NCBI GenBank assembly: GCA_024811115.1
Contig: JAKOGH010000783.1
Span: forward strand, 372,001-436,000
Length of the DNA: 64,000 bases
Direction: 5' to 3'
Source of the DNA: Terana coerulea
Lineage: Eukaryota; Basidiomycota; Agaricomycetes; Polyporales; Phanerochaetaceae
The translations under genes and the position numbers were made by a program. The stretch's first letter is position 1. Every line of letters starts with the position of its first letter. The notes below the pieces were generated by a model, which was not told the origin of the DNA, ran no database searches, and worked only from the letters and a program-made list of their open reading frames with translations. Below, one piece after another: positions 47,821-58,207 of this stretch.

Positions 47821-49880
47821 CTAAGCCTCTTCGACCCAGTCGTCCCACTGGAAATCATCGCCCGGGGACGTGGGTAGCCATGGCCTCGTCAACGTCTTCT
47901 TCGTCTTCTTCATCGCCCTCAGCATCCTCATCTTCCGCCTCGCCAAGCGCGTCCTCGTCCTCCTCTTCGGCGTCGGCATACGTTCGCGGGTCCCAGGCCA
48001 TCCGCTCCTCGTCTGCCTCCTCGACAGTGCGTCGCCTGACCCTCGCCAGCACCATGTCCAGGTTGGTGAAGTTATTGTCGTCCTCGGCAAACTTACGATG
48101 CCGCTTCGAATAAATGTGCTGCAGAGGCCTACATGAGTATGACATAATGGAGAAGACGGATGCGTGCTGACCTGCTTGAAATCGTCAAACTTGACCCTGC
48201 AGCACTCGCAGTATCCCGGCTTCACGCCCTCGTCACGCTTCACGAGCCGGACGGTGGTGGTACTCTTGGCCTTCCGCAGCGTCCGCTGCGGGCGTTCGGG
48301 GATCTCCAGCGGCGGGCCCATCAGGTTCTCCTTGCCCGGCCCCCGGAAGCCGTTCGTCAGCTTGCGCGACATGTTGACCTGGTTGTCGATCTTGTCACGG
48401 AGCGACGGCGGCAGCTGCATCGTTCGGTGCGTGCCTGCGGCCGACGTCGTCCCCGTGGTGGAGGTGATGCCGACGCTGTTGCCGGAGGCGGCGACGTAGG
48501 CACCCGACGCCAGGTAGCCGGACGCCGCAGCGGACTCTCCTGCCTCGCCGTCGACGAACTCCGCGTCGAGGTCCACGGGGCCGTCCTCCGGGAGGTCGTC
48601 CGCGTGCTTGCGCAAGTTCTGCATCGACACGGCGCGTCGCAGGTCGGTGTGGCGCTGCACCTGCGCTTGCAGCTTCGCCCGGCGCCGGCGCTCTTCTTCC
48701 CGCACCTGCGCTTTCCGCCGCGCGAGCTCGTCGTCCCGCTCCTTGTCTGCCTGGTCCATCTTCTCGCGTCGCTTTTCTTCTCGGTCGTTGTACTCCAAAA
48801 ACGGACCTCGCGCGCGCGGGTGGCAGTGAAGCACCGGCCACGAGCCGCGGTCTTTACCGTCGCGTCCGCGTTGAATGGGGTATTCGAGCGCGGCAATGGT
48901 CGCCAGTTCTTGCCGCATGTCCTCGATCAATACGAAGTAGCTGCCTTTCGAGAAATAAACATAATCGTGACGTCGTTGTGTGGGGTCGCGTTCAGTTGTT
49001 CCGTGAAGTCGTTCAGACTCGAGCAGCCGGCTCAAATGTCGCTCTCGGTCTCGGATGGAAGTGCTGGCATGATGAGCCGTAGCGGCAACGGAAGATGTTG
49101 CTGTGGTCGCAGAGGAAACCTGGCACCGGTCGAGGACACTTGTAAGTTTCTCTATACTCCATACTTTAATCTCGAACTCCATAGCCTTCTGGATAAGTTC
49201 GGAGCTCCGAGCGTCTACGGTAGTTCTACAGCGGAGAGTCCTGCTGTGTGAAGCTCAAGCTTAACGGATGTATGGGGAGGACGCACCGTGGCTTGAGCTT
49301 TATTGGGCTCGCAAGAAGACTGCCACCACCCCGCGACTTTGAGTTCTCCTTGTTCCCCAAGTTCTCTTCCAACTCCGAAGTAATCAAGTGTGTAACCTCT
49401 TTCGAGAAGAAATCATCCACTTTCTATGAGAGTATGAGCACGTTTCCGGGAAGACAGTGTAACGACACGTACTGAGCCTAGCTGTGTTACGCGTCTTTCG
49501 AGTTTACTCCGGATGGCAGCGGATTCGGCTTTGCGGGCATCCAGGTCGAAGTGGAAGGTCCAGCTTGGGAAAGCACGCGTGTACTTGACCCTGAATTCCT
49601 CCTCCCGCTCAGCGCGCCTCCTATCGCGCTCCTCCTTGGTATCTCTCGCGTCTTTGGTGTCCTTCCGCTTCACATCGTCGCGGGCGACGCGGGCAGGCTC
49701 CGGTGCGGCCCTGACCCTCTTCGCAGTCTGGTAGTGAGAGTCGCCTGGCTCGGGCGAGTAGGCTCGCTTTGAGCCTGAGCCAGGCTTCTTGGCTGCGGCG
49801 TGGTAGGGTGAAATGGTGGCAGAGAGGTGGTTGGCGAGCGGCTTGACGGTAGCGAGAGGATTCCGAGCGAGCGTAGCCAT
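47821..49880 (-). CDS. DBF4: DBF4-type regulatory subunit of Cdc7 kinase
   Basis: Dbf4 activates the Cdc7 kinase (DDK) that fires replication origins and also acts in meiosis. Four exons (49880-49473, 49423-49287, 49225-48172, 48118-47821) give 631 residues. Motif N (BRCT-like) spans exons 1-3: L-E-R-R-V-T-Q-L-G ... F-F-S-K-E-V-T-H-L-I-T, then K-A-M-E-F-x-I-K-V-W-S-x-E-K-L. Motif M is near R-G-P-F-L-E-Y (P-V-L-H-C-H-P-R-A-R-G-P). Motif C, the DBF zinc finger, is P-G-Y-C-E-C-C-R-V-K-F-D-D-F-K-Q-H-I-Y-S-K-R-H-R-K-F-A across the last intron, with CCHH ligands. A long acidic tail follows. Near 47872-47874 one extra base in GGG shifts the last 12 or so residues; without it the frame ends at 47821, otherwise at 47855. 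Confidence 0.93.
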
Positions 49881-50343
49881 GCGGATATCCTGAGTGAGGC
49901 ACGCCCGTCCTCAGGAATATCCGAATGATATGCAAGAAATGCTTGATGAAGCAAACAGGATGAGAAAATGCGAGCCCGTCGCGGTCGACGGCGGTGACGA
50001 CGACGGTGAGGTTGGCGTTGGCGGAGGGCACGTTGATTGCGTGACGGAGCCGTTTAGCGTCACATTCAATCAACTAGCCCGTGACTGTCACTTTCCGACC
50101 GTGACGTCAATTCGGATTTGCTGGCTTTGGCACGAACGTCGAACACAAAACAACTGCTATTAACTATCAAACAAAAAATTTAGTCATGTGCGTGGGAGAA
50201 TTTCCTCGCATTTTTGCAGAACTTATGGAAGCCACGCGGCGCGTCCAACCACTTCAGCCACTGTGCCACGTGAGCGTGTCCAATCAGGAAAAGACGCTCG
50301 GCTTGTGGCACTTCGGCGCTCAGCTCGTCTACATCGAACCTGC
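49881..50343. promoter_or_regulatory. Divergent promoter of DBF4 and gamma-tubulin complex gene
   Basis: It has a perfect CRE/ATF palindrome TGACGTCA (50102-50109) and a CCAAT box (about 50277). Both genes start at its edges. Sites are seen in sequence; binding is inference. Confidence 0.5.
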
Positions 50344-53300
50344 ATGATGGATTTCCTGGAGCCTTTGCCGGGAACCGCGGATTTGAATCTTCCTACTCTT
50401 CCGGAAATATGGTCTGGGTACAGAATACCCAGGCTTTTGGAAAAGCCACAAAATCCAATCATGGATACTCTGCGCTTGTGGCAGAGTAAGAGCAATCAGC
50501 CGCTCCCCGACGCCAAGGTGCAGCAAGGTGTACCTGTCATACGGATACAAGAGGACTTCGGCGAAATTAGTTTGGAGGAATCACCTAGAAAAGGTGTTTG
50601 GGATGAAGCCATTCGTCGAGCACATCCATCTTCGGTACGACAGTCTCGATTGCTTCATCCACGTTCTCTGCGGTAATATTGACATACATCCGTAGAGCAA
50701 GGCTATGTCCTGGGATACGCTGCGCAAGCGTCATGTCACCGTCGGAACACCCTTTCTTTCAGAGAGTTCCAGCTACACTTTTGCAGCGGCACGACATATG
50801 TGAGCTCCTTCGTTTCACGTGCATTATCATCTGGATGAAAATGACAGTGTCCTGCCATCATACCAAGCAGCCCTCGACCGTGTGGTCACGGTGACCCCTC
50901 TTGAGCTATTCAAGTGCATGCAGATAACTCTTTCTGGCATATCATCGCCTCTGCATGCGTGGGATTCAGAGCGACAAGGTTTCTCGCTCCGAGGCGTCGG
51001 TGATGGAGAAACCGGAAGGCTCATCATCTCGAGCTTGGACGAAGTTGCTTGTAACAGGTTTGGTTCATATTTATTGAGTCCGAATCTGCACTATCTGAGA
51101 AGTCTTAGCTTGATCCAGAGGTTTCTGACCATTGGCACCCTCATTCGGCGCCTAGAAATCCTCAGCACGGAACAACGCGAGTCGTTGAGTAGCCCTTTAT
51201 ATTATGGAAATTTTAGTACTGAATATTTGCATGCAGAGTAGCCAAGGGTCGCGCACATTTACATGCGTTTGGTCACGCATTGTCCTCCGTGTTATCCCAC
51301 ATCAACGCTAGTATCTCGAATCTATGCTACTCAACCATCACTTCGAGCGGCAACACAGATATACACTCCCTGACTGCTCTTTGGTCCGCATGCACCGATC
51401 CAGAAGAGCAGCTTCAAGACTTAGCCTCCCTGTGCGGAAGGGTACGTTTCATGCCGCAAATGTGCGCATACTGTCAAACCCAGTAACAATAACGTCTAGG
51501 AGAGCAGTATCGTGCCTAAGCAATACCGCTCACTACCAGACTCAGCAGCTGAGCTACTATCATCTATCTATACTCGACTGACTGGTCATTTTGAGAAGAA
51601 CGCGCCGCACGTCACTACAGCCATTATTGCATTCATCTTAACCTCTGGTTTCACGGATTATCTCAAATCAATCTGTGACTCTGTGGGCTATCATTCCAGC
51701 AGAGCTTCCAAAGGTCCTTCCGAAAATGATCAGCGAGATTCCTCGGGGTTGTTTGAGGATGACATCACAGAGGAGGACCGCACCATGGAGAAAAGCAGAG
51801 ATCGAGAAGATGAAGTGTTCCCAACCTTTTTCACTGCGGAATTCCGTCGGGCAATTGTACGAGCTCGTCAATCTCTCAAGCTATTGGAGGCTGCACAATC
51901 TGACCATCCACTACTCGCGGACTCTGTTACGCGGCGGAAAGTTGAATGGTTCTGGTCTTCGGAAGCAGTCGCAACAGCGTGGAATGATCGCTATTCCGCG
52001 GGTAGTAGATCCACGACTCGACCCTCGACACCGGATCTCGAAATTGGCAGCACCCAAGCGCCAGCCTCGGAGAGAGCAGGATATCAGTCACGCATCTCAC
52101 AATTTCGGCTTTACGATCTCGAGCCTGGCAGTCACTTATCTCTGAAGGCGACATTTGCATCCTCCTCGAAACCCAATTCCTTCACTGCATTCCTCCACGA
52201 CTTTCCGTCACGACTGCCCTCCTTAACGCCAACACTTCAGACCCTCAGAGATCTCGTGATCTCACCACTCGTCTCGCACATCAACTCCCTCTCAGCTGCG
52301 CTGGTGCATGTCTTTCTCTCAGACTCAAGCCGCTACCTCAATTTCCGCCACCATCTTGTTCTCCTCAGGTCGTACGTGCTCCTCACGTCGCATGCTTTCA
52401 GGAGTCGCTTGGAGGTTGCGCTGTTCTCAGACGCCCCTGAGAACGTCTCTTCAGGAGTGTCGGCACGGTCCATTGCTGTTAAGGCTTCTCGTCCTACCTC
52501 GCGACATCGCAAGACAGAGGCTACGCAGAGCTCGTGGGTCATCGGGCTAGCGGTGGCGCTGACGGAAGGATCTTCGTGGCCGCCAGGAGGGTCCGACCTC
52601 AGCTTCTACCTCAGGGCGGTGATAATCGACGCCCTGGAGGCGGACTACAATCCACAACTTAGGGACCAGGAGTCTAGCCGTGATGAAGACGGCGACGAAG
52701 GTCGATCCCAGCTTTGCAAGAAGCAGAATGGCGGTTGGGCTTTGCGATCAGAGATTTGCCGGTAGGATCGCGGGCTCGGTGGTTGAATCCCAGGAGTAAG
52801 TCCTTTTATGCTCCGTCGTACGTCGCTTGAGGACTGATCTTGTGTTTAGGTATGGAGTATGTGCGATGATTTAACGTTGTCATTATATCGCTGACAGAAC
52901 GTCATCAGGGCGATGGACTTCTTGTACATGAATTATAATCCGCCACATCCCATCGACATCCTCATCTCATCCAACACATTGTCAAAGTATCATCGTCTAT
53001 TTGCATTCAACTTGCGATTGATGCGAGGTTCGTGACAACTCTGCTGCCCTTCAGCACAAGCTGACCCCGACGCAGTCGAGAACGTGATACGTGCCCTCTT
53101 CCGCATGACCTTGCACGGCTCGACACCGCCCTTCGCAACACTCGCATCGGCGCAGAAGCTGTTCGTACACTTCCGCTTTCTCGCAAGCTCCTTTGTCACC
53201 GGGCTTTCTTCGTATGTGTACGACGCTGCGATCGGTGGCCACCTCGACGCCTTCCTCGCCAAGCTCAAGCCTCGCTGTGACCGCCGAACACCGGTAGACT

Positions 53301-53772
53301 CGCCCGCGTACGCAGAGTTCTCTGACGTCTTCGCGCTCGCGGAGTACCACTCCAACGTCATGGACGACGTCCTCAGTGCATGCCTCTTGCGCTCCGGCCA
53401 GAAGGCCGTTGGTGACCTTCTGCGCGGCGTGCTCGAGATCATCCTCGAGTTTGGCATTCTCATGAGCGAGCTTAGGGATGAACGGTTAAAGGAGTACGAG
53501 ACAGTAGCGCCCTTGAAAGACCTCTTTTGCGGCGTACCAGCGCAAAATGCTCGGTCTGGTAGGTCACTCCGACTTATTGACTCAAGCTACTAGCTTACGC
53601 AAGCCTCGCATAGCGCAAAGCCCTCAAGGCACACATTGACAAGAGTACGTCGTCAACAGATGCGTCACTTGAGGACCTTCAATACCGGGTCCTCTCAGGT
53701 TCACTTTCTGGGGTGGCGGCGAGCTTACATGACTTGCTCACTCGTATCGAAGTCCCGGAGTCATGGAAGTAG
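50344..53772 (+). CDS. Gamma-tubulin complex component (GCP5/GCP6-like)
   Basis: A GCP-family protein of microtubule-nucleating complexes at the spindle pole body. Ten exons (50344-50634, 50696-50799, 50848-51057, 51109-51188, 51239-51441, 51500-52795, 52850-52856, 52909-53027, 53076-53558, 53614-53772) give 983 residues. Family marks: M-S-W-D-T-L-R and F-L-S-E (residues about 100-125), R-F-L-T-I-G-T-L-I-R-R-L-E (GRIP1), E-W-R-L-G-F-A-I-R-D-L-P, A-M-D-F-L-Y-M-N-Y-N-P-P-H-P-I-D-I-L, K-Y-H-R-L-F-A-F-N-L-R-L-M-R-V-E-N-V (GRIP2) and D-L-L-T-R-I-E at the end. Exon 7 is a 7-nt microexon. Frame breaks: one base missing at CCC 52707-52709 and one extra at about 53531; corrections make all phases fit. 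Its class is judged by resemblance; GCP2/3 are less likely. Confidence 0.87.
52850..52856 (+). other. 7-nt microexon of the gamma-tubulin complex gene
   Basis: GTATGGA is flanked by TTTAG and GTATGT. Including it joins W-L-N-P-R to the A-M-D-F-L-Y-M segment in frame through S-M-E, as expected for the family. Confidence 0.7.
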
Positions 53773-54158
53773 CGTTTTGCAAAGGCAAAAGAACTATGAG
53801 ATTACAACTATGTACAAGCTCGAGATGCCATGCTTCGGTAATACTACTAATAAGACTACGGGGGAAGTATTCAATCAAGTTGTTCGTTCCACGACTGGGT
53901 GCTACAAAACGAGATGCGATTACAAAAGACGTACATGACGTTGGCGAGAAGCAATTGGATAGCATGTGGTTATGGGAAGAAAACAGTGCGCGTGGATGGG
54001 GAATGGGATGTGTGGATGGAGCAACTAACGACGATGGATGATGATGCATGGAAAATAAAAGAGATATGATGAGGATATGTGCATATGGACGAATAGCAAC
54101 TCCGTGGAACAATTCCGTTCAACACAAGGACGTCCGATAGTCTGTCAAGGCTTGGTCT
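53773..54158. other. Convergent 3' intergenic region
   Basis: Between the gamma-tubulin complex gene and CDC6. No gene seen. Confidence 0.65.
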
Positions 54159-56321
54159 TCAGTGCTCGACGGCGCCCTCGAAGACCTCGAGTGCCGGCGC
54201 GCGCGGCTTGTTAGCCTTGCTCTCGCGAACGATGCGAACACGTTCCTTCTCGTGAATGTTGCGGACCTCTTCTTCCATGAGGTCGCCGGTTTCAGGGGTA
54301 GGCGTCGCTGCCTGATCCTCAGGGATGCCCAAGCCGCGCCGAACTTCGTCCATACGAACGCCTTGGATGAAGTTGACCTCTTGCGACGTCACTTGGCCGG
54401 CAGTCTTGAAGGCACCAAGGGAGACAGACCTGGACAGACCGCGCTTCTTGGTGGGGGTGCATGGAAGTGCGGAGGCGCCGGACTGTTCTACGAGACCAAC
54501 GGTCTCCAGCATGCTCACGAGGTCGCCGAACTCGCTCCTCGACACCGGAGCGAAGACGCCTTTACCGGTGCACTCAAGAAGATTCTTGTAGTAGGTGTAC
54601 AGCTGGCTGGAATCAATCGCAGAAGATGAAGAGGCGTCTGTCGTGATCTTCGAACGCTTGGTGGGGGTACGGGGCATGGTTGGCGACGAGGAAGGGGAAC
54701 TGCCACCGAGAGCGAGGCCAGCATCGAGCCTCCGTCTTGCGAGGAACATGGCAAGAAGAACAAGGCGCGCTTGAAGGCCGAGATCATGAACCTTGACCAC
54801 TGTCTCGCTGTCGCTAGCTTTCCGCGCTGGGCCAGAGGCATTAGCGGTAGCTCTGGAGACTTTCGAAGCGGGGTTGTAGGCCTTCAGAGCAGAAAGGACG
54901 TGGGCAGGGGTGACAGGAGGAGTGGGGAGCTCCAGAGGGTTGGCGTCACCAGACAAGTTAGGGATCGCAGAGTTCAATGCGATGTCAATTGCACCGCGCA
55001 GCACTTCAAAGACAGCGCGCACATCGCCCGTCATTGCAGCAATCTTTTTGCTCAAAAGCATCAACGTTCCAGCCGGAAGGAATTTCGCCAACGAGTCGGC
55101 CACATTGTCTTCAGTGCTTTCCTTGAGCGGAGCAAGACGCTCTTGTACGATTTCCTGAAGCTGACCAGGCGTGTACGGAGCGAAGTGCATAGTCTGAACA
55201 CCAGTGAGAGCTTCCAGTGACACCGACGTCGCAGTAGAGGACGAGGATAGCGTATGGGTATTTGCAATGCCGATGATGCGGATGGACGTGGCATGATCGC
55301 GGGCGAGGGCGAACAACGTTGAGAGCGAATGGGACGACGAAGCAATATGGTCGACTTCGTCGAGGAGCACGAGACTATCGGTAGCGTGAATACATGCCCA
55401 CACAAGATTTGACAAATAACGCACCATTTCGACTCCCGCTCCCCAAGGAGCCTGCTCACTGCCTGCAACGTCGTCTCCTTGACTTTCCTGCCTTTCGTCC
55501 CTTTCTTCGTTGGTGTGGAGCCTTTGCAAAGGTCCTCAAGCAGCCGCTCATAAAGGGCGTCGACGTCGTTGAGGGCCATGCAATTCACGTTAATGACGGG
55601 TGCCTGGGCCACATCGAGTTGTTCGCGGTACTCCCGCAGGACGGAGTTGACCAGCGCCGTCTTGCCAGTGCCAGGAGTGCCAGAGATGTATAAGACGGGC
55701 GCATCTGTCGGTTTTGTTGGTTCGGATTCGGATTCGGAAGGGGACTCGATGAATGCCGAGATGAAGCGGGTGATTACGTCGCGCTCATTGAGGCGCCCCG
55801 CCATATGTCCGACATGGTTACACGTCGGACGAAGCAACGCACGAACGCGACTGGAGATGGGCTGAAGGGAGGAAGGGGGTGAAGGTGGCGGGGTCGCAAT
55901 GGCTAGTCCCGAGAGTGCGGTCGCAGGTGTAACGGGTAAACTCGCGACGGAGGCAGTTCGCCGTGGAGCTTCGCGACGAGCCTTCTTAGCATAAGATACA
56001 GATTCAGACAATGCAGCTACTCACTGGAACGCGATCTGGACGGTGAGAGATGTTCAGAGCTCGACCTTCGCAGCGACCTCATTAGTCGTGTGGTCGTCGG
56101 CGAGTTAATTGCTTCGACTCGGAAAGGGGGACGTTCTCCTTATTTCCATCGCCGTCGAGTACAGTCGACGAGTATCGAATACGTTTGTGAGTTGGAGTCT
56201 GTTCAGGGGTTGGAGGTAAAGCGATATCACAGGGCGACGTTGTCGACGAGGACGACGGCTCAGACGACGTGGGCTCAGAGGGCGCATGACGCTTGCCCAA
56301 CACCGAGCTGCGTGTCTGCAT
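54159..56321 (-). CDS. CDC6: Replication licensing ATPase CDC6 (Cdc18)
   Basis: Cdc6 loads MCM helicase with ORC and Cdt1. Three exons as far as I can place them: 56321 to about 56025, 55984-55425, 55374-54159. The AAA+ core is clear: Walker A G-T-P-G-T-G-K-T-A (exon 2), Walker B L-V-L-L-D-E-V-D-H-I (start of exon 3), sensor 1 I-I-G-I-A-N-T, and sensor 2 A-A-M-T-G-D-V-R-A. A winged-helix domain follows (L-V-L-L-A-M-F-L-A-R; Y-Y-K-N-L-L; G-L-V-E). CDK sites are plentiful (T-P-T-H-K-R, T-P-T-K-R-S-K, T-P-T-K-K-R), fitting cell-cycle control. Exon 1 cannot be closed in one frame: a break near 56098 is followed by an R-S-L-R-R-S-S-S-E coding-like stretch, so its 3' end is uncertain. Confidence 0.92.
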
Positions 56322-56812
56322 GATATTTTAAAGGCACGTGTGACGACGAATGAAGACGTGAGCGCGATGAGAAAGAGAGCGAGCTCGTTGTCGTCGTCGA
56401 CGGCCAGGATAAGCAGATGAGAAAACGATGGCGGCTAATTAACTGCCGGCGGAGCTATCGCGGATTCAGACTCCGACCGGTCAACGCGTCTCGACGCGAC
56501 GCGTTTTCACGTGATTGGCGCTTAATTTGAGTCGGCAACTCCCGCACTTCCGGATTTAGGTAAGTAGGTTTAGTCGGTCTTAGAGTGGAATTTATATCTC
56601 ACCTCTTGGCGGAGAGCCTCACGGAATGCGTGCCCCAAACAGAAGGTACTTCTTCTTGCACAGCCTGATGATAGCAAAGCCTTATGTTCTGGCTGTGCCG
56701 TTCATGTATCTCACGGGCTGCCGAATAGGTTTGAAGTAGCGTGCCGAACGCGGGCTTATATGCCTACACGGACGGTTTCTGGCTCGGACTGCGGCCCTTG
56801 CTCCCTCCTGCC
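56322..56812 (-). promoter_or_regulatory. CDC6 promoter with two MluI cell-cycle boxes
   Basis: Two exact ACGCGT sites (56484-56489 and 56499-56504) lie about 165-180 bp upstream of the CDC6 start, followed by an E-box CACGTG (about 56508) and an inverted CCAAT box. ACGCGT is the MBF/DSC1 site that drives G1/S genes in yeasts. The region also serves the divergent membrane-protein gene. Confidence 0.65.
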
Positions 56813-57992
56813 ATGTCCCGAGGCTGGACCCCGCTGAAGTACGCGCTAATTCTGCTGGTCTCCGTAGCCCAAACTGCCGTAGCAGACTGTGGCGATAATG
56901 CTCGCCGAGCTATCCGGTGAGTAGCCGCGCTCATCAGATTTCAACTCTGCTCAATTTAACACGCTAAAAGGAATGACGACGACGGAGACGACTGCAGCTC
57001 GACGAACAGCCACCATGCCAGTCGTACCTCGAGCTCCTCTGCCAGTCGTACATCCGGTGGTTCTCCTAGTGGCACCGCCCTTGGGGACCAAAACCCTTCG
57101 AACGGGCACAGAGGTGGACTCCAGTGGTGGGGGGATTGCCGGTTTGGTGATTGGTCTTTGTGAGTCCGACATTCATTGGGTAATACCAGTGAAGCTGAAT
57201 GATGCTTTTTCTACAGTACTCTTCCTCCTATTCCTTATCCTGTTGCTCGTGTGCCTGCGTCGTCGCATCCGGAGGCGTCGGGCGCTGTTAGAGGAAGGAA
57301 ATGGTATTGGGACTGCCACGGCACTTGCAGCGCGTGAGAAGGAGAGTGGCTTCGCGAGGTATTCTGCTCAACTATCCGCGAATACTCCACAACGGCTGGC
57401 GAACGTCCCTCCCACCTTGCCGACGCTTGATTCAGCCACAGTACCTTTGGTCACGGCCGCCGCGCTGAACCACAACACACGCGAAGCGGGAAACGGATCC
57501 ACGCTCGCGCGATCTACCACTCGTTCTTCGCTACCAAATCCATACGACCCGCACGACGAGCCAACAACCGCCCTACTATCTTCCCAGTCGAACCGGGACA
57601 GAGATCTGCCTCCGACACCGTCCGAGTATGCAGATCTTGCCAGCGGCAGCAATCACAGACCATCCACGTCTGTCAGCTCCAGCGCCTTCTCGTCGCGGCC
57701 GCCTTCTTCCTTCATGGGGCACCCCGACATGCTACTTTCGCGCGGGCAGACGACGCGCACCACGGGCACTACAGCTTCAACAGCCAGTGTTCTTCATTCC
57801 GAGATGGCTGCATACCAGAAGCGGTTGGAGGCACATCATGAGAAGGAGATGCAAGCCCGCGATGATGCTGCAAGAGGCCCTGGCAGCCCGAGCCTGATAC
57901 CGCTAGAACCGCCACCCGAGTATCGCGAGCTGCTGCCATCTGGCAGTACTAGTGATCTGGGAGAGGCTGGGCACAGCTCTGTGCCACATTGA
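56813..57992 (+). CDS. Single-pass Ser/Thr-rich membrane protein (Wsc/Mid2-like layout)
   Basis: Three exons (56813-56916, 56971-57153, 57217-57992). A signal peptide (L-I-L-L-V-S-V-A-Q-T-A-V-A) is followed by an Asp-rich then Ser/Thr/Gly-rich ectodomain of about 55 residues with two or three Cys, a membrane helix (I-A-G-L-V-I-G-V-L-F-L-L-F-L-I-L-L-L-V-C-L) and a basic stop-transfer R-R-R-I-R-R-R-R. The cytoplasmic tail (about 250 residues) is Ser/Thr/Pro-rich and has P-P-P-E-Y-R-E-L-L (a PY-type motif) near its end. This is the layout of fungal wall-stress sensors, but the short ectodomain lacks a WSC domain, so the role is inferred only from shape. One extra base in GGG (57104-57106) breaks exon 2. 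Confidence 0.72.
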
Positions 57993-58207
57993 GATGTTCC
58001 TGTGTATGCCCTGTGCATGGGACGGCATGGACAATTACAGTACAACTGGAACGACTGTATCACAAGGACTTGCTTTAGGAGGACTCGTAGTTTAGCACCG
58101 TGTTTCTAGACCTCCTCGTCTACTGTGAAACATTCCTAAATCAACAAAATGGATGAGAACCGCATGGACAAAATGTACAAGCTATACATACTCGACAGGA
58201 CCTTCAA
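57993..58207. other. Convergent 3' region
   Basis: Between the membrane-protein gene (plus) and SPO11 (minus); no gene seen. Confidence 0.65.

Noticed and set aside
48160..49251. Long plus-strand open frame of 363 codons
   Set aside because: It is antisense to DBF4, whose motifs and phases are clear; high GC leaves few stops on the opposite strand.
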